NCBI GenBank assembly: GCA_021464525.1
Contig: JADRCO010000645.1
Span: 1-28,971, forward strand
Length of the DNA: 28,971 bases
Source: Rhizophagus sp. LPA8_4_AMF
Lineage: Eukaryota > Glomeromycota > Glomeromycetes > Glomerales > Glomeraceae
Direction: 5' to 3'
The translations under genes were made by a program, and so were the position numbers. A model generated the notes under the pieces. It made no database searches. It was not told the DNA's origin and saw only the letters and a list, made by a program, of their open reading frames with translations. This document shows positions 21,201-28,971 of the stretch, piece by piece; position 1 is the first letter of the stretch, and the number at the start of each line of letters is the position of its first letter.

Positions 21201-21812
21201 AAACACAGAGCACTTGAATTATATCAAAAAGCAGCAAATTTAGATCATAGTTTAGCTCAATATAATCTCGCTCATATGTATAAAGACGGAGAAGGAGTTG
21301 GTAGAGATTATAAAAAAGCCTTTGAATTATTTAAGCAATCAGCTGAAGGAGATTATCTTGACGGAATAACTATGTTGGGATATTGTTATAATAATGGAAT
21401 TGGTACTGATATTAATAAACAGAAAGCATATGAATTATATCTAAAAGCCGCAAATTTAGGACATTGTGTAGCACAATATAACCTAGCTTATATGTTTAAA
21501 AATGGTAATGATATTGAAAAGAATCATAAAAAAGCGTTTGAATTATTTAAAAAATCAGCAGAAGGAGGGTATTCAAGTGGAATATCAATGTTGGGATATT
21601 GTTATGATAATGGGATTGGAACCAATATTAATAAGCAAAGGGCACTTGATGTATATCAAATAGCGGCAAATTCAGGATGTAATGTAGCCAAATATAATCT
21701 TGCTCTTTTATATGAAAAAGGAGATGGGGTTGATAAAGATATGGGCCAGGCAATTTATTGGTATAAACAATGCGCTAAGCAAGGGTTAGAAAAATTAAAA
21801 GAAAATAATTAA
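18286..21812 (+). CDS. TKL-type protein kinase fused to an 18-repeat Sel1 array (1062 aa), paralogue 2
   Basis: Five exons: 18286-18519, 18594-18666, 18771-18955, 19044-19401 and 19474-21812. Introns are GT-AG, 72-104 bp, at the same positions and phases as in paralogue 1. The kinase part has loop GSGGFG at 40-45, K62, helix-C Glu E78, HRDL 161-164 then HSSN, DFG 180-182 and PYVDP. The residue pair before the ATP lysine is TL, not the usual AL/AV. After an Asn/Ser-rich linker with a run of serines (about 349-353), 18 Sel1 repeats fill residues 410-1054. From repeat 5 on they alternate strictly between a GIMMLGYCY...FELYQKAA type and an AQYNLA.MYK...FELF.QSAKG type, a 72-residue two-repeat unit. 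All catalytic residues are present, so activity is expected. The array probably serves as a protein-binding scaffold (inference). It is three times the Sel1 content of paralogue 1. Confidence 0.93.
20283..21794 (+). repeat. 216-bp higher-order tandem repeat inside the Sel1 array
   Basis: Seven tandem 216-bp units start at 20283, 20499, 20715, 20931, 21147, 21363 and 21579. Each encodes one GI.MLGYCY-type and one AQYNLA-type Sel1 repeat of 36 residues. Nucleotide words such as GGAATAATGATGTTAGGATA recur at the same place in several units. Inter-unit identity is clearly higher than between the two repeat types, so the duplicated unit is the pair, not the single repeat. Confidence 0.88.
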
Positions 21813-22142
21813 TTTAAATTAATTCTAATTAAAAAAACATTTTATTTATATGTACAATATTTATTATTTAATATAGACATTTTTTGTAATTTATTATAAT
21901 AATGTATTTAAATAGGTAGATTCATAATATATTAATAAATAAAATAAATAATAAATTTATATTTCATTACGACGCAAAGAATTTTTAAAAAATGTTCGAC
22001 TACTGTATAGTTTAAATTTATTACAATTCTTTTATAGAGAAATACGATCAATACTGTCATTATGTAGTGCTTTCGCGTTAAAAACACAGTAGGAATAAAT
22101 TTTAATGTGAATGATAAATTGAAATTAATTTTAACGAACATT
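21813..22142. other. 3' flank of paralogue 2
   Basis: Very A+T-rich sequence after the TAA at 21810-21812. Polyadenylation presumably occurs here; no unique signal can be picked. The open minus-strand frame that ends near 21932 has no motif and begins in the repeat at 22143. Confidence 0.45.
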
Positions 22143-22310
22143 AAATAATTTTTATCAGTCATCGGCAAGTTGCTAGACCAAACTTGACCATGTCCCAAAT
22201 CGTCTCATCGGCCTAAATTATTGGCCCATTCTAATAATGCCTTAAAACTGTACCAGCGATGATCTCCTAATTTGGGCCGATGGGACGAGGTTTGATTTGG
22301 TCTACAACAG
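22143..22310. mobile_element. MITE-like element with arms of the GGTTTGATTTGGTCTACAA family
   Basis: The left arm (about 22173-22219: AGACCAAACTTGACCATGTC, then TCGGCCTAAATTA) and the right arm (about 22268-22307, whose complement reads AGACCAAATCAAACC then CATCGGCCCAAATTA) form an imperfect inverted repeat of about 40 bases around a 48-base centre. The right-arm core 22289-22307 is identical to 14810-14828 on the other strand, and the left arm with its outer flank matches 14789-14848. Three copies of the same arm therefore occur in the window. No protein is encoded. It could be a MITE or a fold-back made of two copies of a larger repeat. Confidence 0.55.
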
Positions 22311-23101
22311 CGATACTCAATTTTGCTAGAAGACTCGAAAAATTAATTTACACAGATAATCGTTGAAATCTAGAGATAACTACGTAATATCAGCAGACCT
22401 ATCAGTACGTTTCATTCGTTACATGTTAGTGATGGGTTATCATATTGTATAATTTATATGGATATGAAACTAAAATTGCCAGCCAAAAAGAGAAAAAAAT
22501 ATTATCAAGAACGTATTATATAATGTATATATTTTATTAAATATCTATAACTTTTCCCGGACATCTCTTCTCAATAGTCTCTACAGATTGTTATGCTATT
22601 CACGTTCGTAGTTCATCATAAAGGTATATGAAAAGTTTTAATGCTTATTGTCATTTATATAATAACTAATATTTTTTTGCTCTATGGAAAGGAAGAAAAA
22701 ATAAATGAACTAAAGCAACGTATGGAGAAAAAAAATAATATTTAGAAAAGAAAATAGGTGACTTGGAAAGTTGTATAGAGTAAACTTGACGATATGCCCA
22801 TATAACATTTTTGCTCTATAATATGGCAAAGAATCAGTCCTGATGTTGACCAAATAATTAATCTTGTATATTATTATATTAAGCACAAGAATGACGAGTT
22901 ATTTTACTAGTATTTAAAAACATCATGATTGGTATTTCTTTATTTTTAAGTAACTACCATGTGACTATGTAGTCATGTGCTGCTAGTAATAAGCGGATAT
23001 CAAAGTTTGATATTTATTTGACTGTTGACGCTATACTCACATCGCATGATGTGATTGATTATCTCGAACATATAAAAAAGTCTCATCATACTTATCACTT
23101 C
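22311..23101. other. Spacer with a possible coiled-coil gene remnant
   Basis: At 22458-22523 (+) a short ATG frame encodes a basic, nuclear-signal-like MDMKLKLPAKKRKK. About 160 bp on, 22692-22785 reads EEKINELKQRMEKK in one frame and YLEKKIGDLESCIE in the next, a heptad-like coiled coil split by a frame change. These may be exons of one broken small gene. No family was recognised, and the rest of the stretch shows nothing. Confidence 0.25.
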
Positions 23102-23167
23102 AACTCTTCTGTCAAACAACGAAAGTTACTCTTTAACTCTTCTGTCAAGCAACAAAAGTTTATATAA
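23102..23167 (+). repeat. 33-bp tandem duplication
   Basis: AACTCTTCTGTCAAACAACG at 23102 is repeated as AACTCTTCTGTCAAGCAACA at 23135, giving two 33-bp units with a few differences. They lie immediately upstream of the interrupted open frame beginning at 23173 and could be in its leader or promoter. Confidence 0.65.
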
Positions 23168-23172
23168 TACAA

Positions 23173-23887
23173 ATGAAATCAAGTGCGAATAATTAAGAAG
23201 CTCAATGGATGACCTTACTAACTTCTATAGACAGTAGACTATTGTATGTATATTATTTCCATTTACGATAAAAGAGATTTTATTTTTGAAAACTATTTGA
23301 ACTGTAATATTGCTAAATAATTTCTTTTAGAGGAATTACGCACTATTTTATGTACATTTAATTCTGTACAACATACACATAATCAAGCAATTGAAATCAC
23401 TTTAACTAACCAATGTGATGAGCCTATGGGTTTTCCTATTTTTTGAAGAATTATCGGACGAATTTTGGGCACACAAGTAATTGATTGTTCTCAATTATAA
23501 TACTTGTATATATTGCTAATATGTAAAATTATATTTACATTTTTTTAATTTAGACCAGTACAGACGTGCCTATTTATGTCACTATGACAACGTATAGATA
23601 GGCGTACATATACGCATCGTGAGCGCAGGCACTTGCGATCTCCAAGTAGCAGCAGCAGCAACAGTAATGAAAGAAGAAGGAGAAGGGGGAGGAATAGAAG
23701 AAATAGGAGAGGTGGTAGAAGAAGACAAATGATCAAGAAGTTAACACCCTTTTGTCTCAATACGAATTGTTGGAAACCTATAGAGATAGTAATCCTGATG
23801 ACCAAAGAAAACATCTTGCGGTGTTTCTTGGTATTGTTTACCATAGTTGTAATCAACTTTTAAATACTTGGTCTCAGTTTTTTGTCT
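23173..23887 (+). pseudogene. Unrecognised interrupted gene, possibly three exons
   Basis: An ATG frame at 23173 encodes EAQWMTLLTSIDSRLL after an interruption. A GTATGT donor near 23243 and a TTTTAG acceptor at 23330 lead to EELRTILCTFNSVQHTHNQA and QCDEPMGFPIF. A later segment (about 23730-23896) encodes NTLLSQYELLETYRDSNPDD then HLAVFLGIVYHSCNQLL. Between them is an AGC/AGAAGG-rich stretch (23645-23730) that is Ser/Arg-, Glu/Gly- or Lys-rich depending on frame. Amino-acid composition in these segments looks coding, but the frame is interrupted and I recognise no family. A plus-strand Arg-rich frame and a minus-strand Leu-rich frame over the low-complexity part are composition artefacts. 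Confidence 0.35.
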
Positions 23888-25446
23888 TTATATAATTAGA
23901 AAAAATTACTAGTAAATTAATATTTTATAACAATTTTTATTATTAGTGTAATTTTCTTGCTACATGCTGTATTATTTTCTTGCTTTATTATTTCCGCATT
24001 AAAACAAAAAATGCTGTATTAATAATATAAAAAGTTAGCATGTTGCTTGCTAAATTGCTATAACTAGTAAGTTTGAAAATGTTTATATTCGAATATTATT
24101 TTTTATTAGTACAGATAAAAGAAAATACAAATGACCCCGTGATACATGAAGTTTCTATCGTTAGAGTTGTTTTCTCACCTGTTGTGGCTTGTGACGATAC
24201 TATAGACATATTCATACTCAAACTCAAAATGCCTCGTCAGCCTTATGTTTTTTCTTGAACATATCTAAGTTCATCTATGTTTGCGTATCTGATTAGTTAG
24301 TATATTCTGATTGATTTTTGTGTGCCAGTTCACAATCACGTGATTAGTGAACGAGTGGCCAAAACTTATTTGTCACCCATTATTTGTCATTGCTACGCCA
24401 CCAACCTGGCTCACAAAACTGGGTGGTAATTTATGTCTTCATGATCTTGTTCAAAGGTATGTGAAGTTTTTTTTAACATACGGAATTCTTTCCTTTCCAT
24501 TTTTCTAAATCTTAATTTACATTAGTCAGTTAAAGCATTCTTTTGAGCTTTAAATTAACATATAATGAACCCTTAACTATTATCTTTTCCGAGACGTGAA
24601 ATTTTGTATTTTATTCATAGAATTTCCAAAATTTTAAAATTTAATAAATTTTTTCTTTCATATTGTTATCATTAATTTGTGTTAAAATATAAGTTTTCTA
24701 TTTATGACAAGTTAAAATAATAATAATTTTTAAAAATCAGGTTTTGAAGTGATTGATTTATGATGTCATGAATTTTACTAGTTTTTTATGCATATTTTTA
24801 AAAATATTCATCAATTTCTTAAAGAATCTAATCGCTAAAATTTTATTACATCATAAATTCTGATATTTAAATTACAGAATGTATAATTCTTGTTTTTAAT
24901 ATTTAAATAATAAATATCAGCCGGAAAAGCCAATCGTAAATTAATTATAATAAAAGATCAATAGGTATTAATTATATGTTCTTTTCTAATTTTGTTTTCA
25001 AATAAGATAAATAACGATAAAAATTACAATTTATTAATAATAAATATTTATAAGAGTATGTAAATAAATAAATTATTAAGACGAAGAAGAAATAATCTAA
25101 TTAAATTCGTTCCAGTCTTTAGAAATATTCCTTAGATTCGTAAGATACTGAGGTAAATTTAACTTCATTGCTTTTTAAAAATATTTGTATATTCCTTGGA
25201 TATAGTGAAAAGTAATAAATATTTTATCGAACTATTTTTTTGATGAATAACAAATGAATAATGTGTTCATAAATTTTGCCTCATTTGTAAATATTTTTAT
25301 TAATGTTATGTCAGATGGTAATGTTGATCCTATCATTGTTACATGCAATTTAAGCTAAATCATGCATGTTTGTGGCTTGTTGTACCAATAATTAAGCACT
25401 ACGGATTTCAATTTTTCTGTCCGACAAATAATCTTTATTGTTTATA
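23888..25446. other. Long A+T-rich spacer
   Basis: No gene is supported. At 24073-24258 (+) an open frame contains VSIVRVVFSPVVACDDTIDI downstream of a TTTTTTATTAG acceptor-like run and could be an exon remnant, but no partner exon was seen. A palindrome with a CACGTG core lies at 24328-24352. From 24430 to 25440 I see only A+T-rich DNA. Confidence 0.4.
24328..24352. promoter_or_regulatory. Palindrome with CACGTG core
   Basis: GTTCACAATCACGTGATTAGTGAAC is palindromic apart from one extra A, when read as GTTCAC-AATCAC and its complement. The centre is the E-box CACGTG, bound by basic helix-loop-helix proteins in fungi. No gene start lies nearby (the next is at 25482), so a regulatory role is unproven and it may be a transposon footprint. 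Confidence 0.3.
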
Positions 25447-25474
25447 ACGTCGTCTAATAAACGTCGTCTAATAA
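25447..25474 (+). repeat. 14-bp perfect tandem duplication just before a kinase start codon
   Basis: ACGTCGTCTAATAA occurs at 25447-25460 and again at 25461-25474, eight bases before the ATG at 25482. It lies in the leader or core promoter of kinase-Sel1 paralogue 3. Each copy contains ACGTC, half of a CRE/bZIP-type site. Confidence 0.7.
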
Positions 25475-25481
25475 TATTGAA

Positions 25482-27319
25482 ATGCAAGACACTGAAAATA
25501 CAGATGAATGGGTTAATTGGATTGAAGAAGCTATTGCTAAAGAATATTTTAGATATTATGAATTTAAATATTTTAATAATATGCAAGTAATAGGTTCTGG
25601 AGCATTTGGAAAAGTTTTTCGTGCAAATTGGAAAAATTCAGAACAATATTTAGCGGTAAAATCCTTTTTTAATTTTAATAACGTCACTATAAAAGAAATT
25701 GTTCATGAAGTAATTATGAAGTATAATACAATATTTTCAATACGTAAAAATACTAATTAAATTTATATCTTAAAACATAGCTTAGATTACAATTAAAAAT
25801 ACAATTTCATGACAATATTATTAATTTTAATGGAATTACAAAATTAGAATCAAGTTCAGGTATTATGATACTATTTGAAATATTATATGTCGTAATTTAG
25901 AAAATAACCTATTTATTATTTTTTTTTTTTTTCCTTTTTTTTTTATTTTGATAGAAAATCAAAGTGGCTTAATAAAAGAGTATTTGTTAGTAATGGAATA
26001 TGCTGATTCTGGTACTCTTAAAGATTATTTGAAGGAAAACTTCGATAATCTTACCTGGAATGATAAATATAACTTGGCTTACCAGTTAGCCTGTGCCGTG
26101 TCATGCTTACATAATGAAGGGATTGCGCATTGTGATTTGGTAATTATTTAATGTAAATCTTATAAAGTTTGTTTAATAATATTTATTAATAATCTTAATA
26201 TATATTTTTTAATAGCATTCACGTAATATATTGATTCATAAAAATATCATTAAATTAGCAGATTTTGGATTATCAAGAAGAATTGGTTCATCATTTAGTC
26301 GGTCAAAATTTTTTGGAATAATTCCTTATGTTGACCCAAAAAGATTTAGTAGTCGAAGTAGTCGAAGAAAAATTAAAACAGTACAATCTAATGAAAAGAA
26401 CGATACTCACAAATATAATGAAGAGAGTGACATTTATAGTATTGGTGTATTACTATGGGAGATATCTAGTGGTCGACCTCCCTTTTCAACTGGAGATGAT
26501 GAATATGATATTGATTTGGCTATAGAAATTTTAGATGGTCGTAGAGAAGATCTTATTCCTGATACACCTGAAAATTATATAAAACTTTATACTGGTAAAT
26601 AAAATTTATATTTAATCAATGAATGTAACTAATATTTTATTTCTAAAATTTTTATACTCTTTCTAGATTGTTGGGATGGTGAACCAAATAATCGTCCAAC
26701 TATAAACGAGGTGGTAGAAAGATTAAAAGCAATGATTACAAAAACAAGTACAATAACAGAAAATCATCAAACTAAGACAATTCCTCAATTATCAATTGAA
26801 CATAATTCAACTAATGATAATAATTCTTCAGATATCAATAGTTCATATAATGGGGAGTTATCTCAAATTATTGAAAATTTTGATAAAATGAGTACAAAAG
26901 AAATAGCATCTACAATATCAACAAATGAAATAATTAATATAAATAATTTATCCGAAAAGAATTTAAGTATAATAATTAATGAAATAGTAAATATTTTAGA
27001 AATAAATAATAAAGATAAGGTGGTTTATAAACATATTTTAGATGATTATTTTAATAATCATGATATAAATTCAAAAGAAATTTATAATTGGTTATTAAAT
27101 AATCAAAATGATTTGGATTCTATATTTTTACTTGGATATTTTAATTATTATGGAATTGAAACCAATGAAGATCTTAATCAAGCAACTGATTTATTTATTA
27201 AAGCATCAAAACAAGGTCATATATTGGCACAATATTATCTTGGAGCATGTTATGAATTTGATAATAATGGAATCATAAAAAATGAAAATTTAGTTTTTGA
27301 GGAGGATTTTACAGAATAA
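25482..27319 (+). CDS. TKL-type protein kinase with short Sel1 tail and altered HRD motif (507 aa), paralogue 3
   Basis: Five exons: 25482-25709, 25781-25859, 25955-26139, 26216-26594 and 26667-27319. Introns are 71-95 bp at the family positions. Exon 2 is 79 bp rather than 73, adding two residues but keeping the frame. The glycine loop is GSGAFG (38-43), K60 and helix-C Glu E76 are present, and DFG is at 180-182. The catalytic motif reads HCDL (161-164): Arg of HRD is replaced by Cys, while the catalytic Asp is kept. The first donor is AA|GTAATT instead of the family's AG|GT. An insertion rich in Ser/Arg/Lys follows PYVDP. The Sel1 region (from residue 442) holds one full repeat and part of a second, then stops. 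Sel1-like debris continues for about 340 bp. The kinase frame is intact, so the gene may still be expressed as a short-tailed, non-RD kinase or may be in early decay. Confidence 0.85.
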
Positions 27320-27660
27320 AGCATAGTGGAATTAAAAAAGAACTGCTTATTTTATATGAAAGCGGTAAAATTAAGAAATAGTTTGGCTCAGCTTTATCTT
27401 ATCATTACGTTTGTAACTGAAAATGATATCGGTTAAGATCAAGAACATTTGGGTAGAATGAGGATGTTGGGATTGTTATGATGGAACTAGTGCTAATAAG
27501 AAAAGACAATCCATATTATATAAAAATCGGCAGATTAGGAGATAGATTCACTCAATATAATCTTGTTAATATGAATGAGATGGAATTGAAAAAATATGGA
27601 CAATTTTCTAAACAAGGAAACAAGGATGAAATATTTGAAGACATTGATTATCGTTTGAAC
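27320..27660 (+). pseudogene. Decayed Sel1 repeats downstream of paralogue 3
   Basis: After the TAA at 27317-27319 the DNA still resembles Sel1 coding sequence in changing frames. YMKAVKLRNSLAQLYL (about 27353-27400) matches YQKAVKLKHSVAQYNI of paralogue 2. MRMLGLL near 27460 matches IMMLGYCY. ANKKRQSILYKN (about 27490-27525) matches the NKQKAFELYQKA block, and TQYNLVNMNE (27550-27580) the AQYNLG.MYK block. Stops and frame changes separate them. They show that paralogue 3 once had a longer array, at least two to three further repeats. Confidence 0.72.
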
Positions 27661-28317
27661 ATTTTTTTTTTAGAATCTGAACTATCGTTAAATAACTGTA
27701 ATTTTTCGCTACAATACGCAAATAATTTCAATATTCTAAACACTTGTAATATATATAAAAAACTAATAATAATGTTACTTAAATTACGTTATTTTATAAC
27801 TATGGCCAATGATCGCTAACGCAGTAAATTTATAATGCCAGTTTCAAATTAATCGTTCATTAATTAAGTCACATCTAAAAGACAAGCCTTTAGTTCGAAT
27901 ATTAGTTTAATAAAACGGTCAATGTTGATCTATCTTTATCGATTTTTCTAAATTCGCTATAGCAACTGAGAATATCGATTACCTTTCCATTAATTAATGA
28001 GAAACTTTAATTTAGGATAATTTGTCAACCCGATAAACCCGAATTTATTTATTAACTTGCACTAATTTAATCAAATTTATTTATTTTTTGAACTTCGGAT
28101 TGTTTTGTCACTCTGCCAGATCCATGAAGAACTGCATATCGATGCTTTGTGTTATCACGTAGATACGGTAATACGATTAGGTAGATCGCCGCAGGTGGCT
28201 TTTTTTGTACAACTTCTTGTGTACTGTACACGACATTACCAAAAATTTAATATATAATGAAAAAGAAATAATAAATTTCGTCTTGATTATTACTTTACGA
28301 TTACTAATAATATCAAA
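27661..28317. other. Spacer between kinase-Sel1 paralogues 3 and 4
   Basis: A+T-rich sequence holding the 5' flank of paralogue 4. The open frame running to 27819 is the tail of the Sel1 debris without motif. GTGTACTGTACAC (28220-28232) is a small palindrome of uncertain meaning. No gene was seen. Confidence 0.45.
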
Positions 28318-28971
28318 ATGCAAACCACCAAAAATACAAATGAATGTATAAATTGGATTGAAGAAGCTATTTCTAAAGAGTATTTTAGATTATATGAACA
28401 CGAATATTTTAGTAATGTTCAAAGAATTGGTACTGGAGGATTCGGAAAAGTTTATCGTGCAAATTGGAAAAATTCAGAACAATATTTAGCGTTGAAATAC
28501 TTTTTTAATCTTGATGACGTCACTGCAAAAGAAATCGTTCATGAGGTATAAGTTATGAAATAAGTATAAATATGACATTTTTATATTCGTAATATGTACT
28601 CAAATTTAATATTATTATATTTTAGCTCAAACTTCAACGTGATATACAATTTCATAATAATATTATTAAATTCTATGGAGTCGCACAATTTGACCCAGGT
28701 ATGATAAAATTCATTTATCTTATTATTTAACTTTACAAAAGTGTAACTTATAAAAAATTGTTACTTCTTTAGAAAATCAAAATGTTCAATCAAAAAATTA
28801 TTTGTTAGTGATGGAGTATGCTGATTCTGGTACTCTCAAAAATTATTTAAAGGAAAACTTCGATAATCTTACCTGGAACGACCAATATAACTTGGCGTAC
28901 CAACTAGCTAGCGCCGTGTCGTGTTTACATAATGAAAGAATAGTGCATCGTGATTTGGTAATTCATTTTAT
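28318..28971 (+). CDS. TKL-type protein kinase, paralogue 4, partial at window end
   Basis: Three exons are visible: 28318-28545, 28626-28698 and 28773-28957, followed by a GTAATT donor at 28958. The gene continues beyond the window. Exon lengths 228, 73 and 185 equal those of the family. Glycine loop GTGGFG is at 38-43, with ATP lysine K60 and helix-C Glu E76. Catalytic HRDL closes exon 3, so this copy retains the standard HRD unlike paralogue 3. The N-terminal signature (CINWIEEAISKEYF) is kept. By analogy the missing part should hold DFG, PYVDP and a Sel1 tail, but this cannot be seen. Paralogue 4 has the same 228-bp first exon as paralogue 3, and their exon 3 DNA is very similar, suggesting a tandem duplication. 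Confidence 0.9.

Noticed and set aside
23545-23856. Minus-strand Leu-rich and plus-strand Arg-rich frames
   Set aside because: Both are translations of the same AGC/AGAAGG low-complexity stretch; the residue bias comes from base composition.
1-28971. CRISPR array, rRNA or tRNA genes, bacterial operon signals
   Set aside because: No spaced direct-repeat array, no rRNA-like or cloverleaf sequence, and every confident gene has spliceosomal introns.

Overview
The window looks like nuclear DNA of an arbuscular mycorrhizal fungus (Glomeromycotina, most like Rhizophagus). The signs are very high A+T, 65-105 bp GT-AG introns in every multi-exon gene, a family of TKL-type kinases fused to Sel1 repeats, secreted kelch and lectin-like proteins, and intergenic DNA full of decayed repeats. 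The organism is inferred from gene style, not from a marker gene. All gene models were built by eye from splice sites and reading-frame continuity.

Layout. 1-2900 is gene-free and holds at least three degenerate copies of one dispersed repeat, plus a small inverted repeat at 91-197. 2895-3110 is an antisense Sel1-repeat relic. 3735-5999 (-) is a five-exon kinase-Sel1 gene (663 aa). 6467-7873 (-) is a kelch protein with a signal peptide and a C-terminal membrane anchor. It is divergent, across about 330 bp, from 8206-9189 (+), a six-exon gene for a secreted beta-sandwich-like protein of bacterial type. 10197-11954 (-) is a seven-exon alanine-glyoxylate aminotransferase with a likely mitochondrial leader. 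11955-18285 has no convincing gene. It holds several MITE-like inverted repeats, a non-LTR retroelement insertion with a 16-bp target duplication (15499-16057), and the 3' end of a hAT transposon (16878-17262). 18286-21812 (+) is a second kinase-Sel1 gene (1062 aa) with 18 Sel1 repeats. 21813-25446 holds a MITE and poorly preserved coding remnants. 25482-27319 (+) is a third kinase-Sel1 gene with a shortened Sel1 tail followed by Sel1 debris. 28318 onward (+) is a fourth paralogue cut by the window edge.

The theme is a local family of kinase-Sel1 genes sharing exon structure and an N-terminal signature (WIEEAI ... YE...YF.N.Q). Their C-terminal Sel1 arrays range from under 2 to 18 repeats. 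The largest array is built from a 72-residue (216-bp) two-repeat unit, as expected of expansion by unequal exchange. The kinase half probably signals and the Sel1 half probably binds partners; substrates and partners cannot be read from the sequence. The kelch and lectin-like genes form a candidate co-regulated secreted/surface pair. The aminotransferase is ordinary metabolism.
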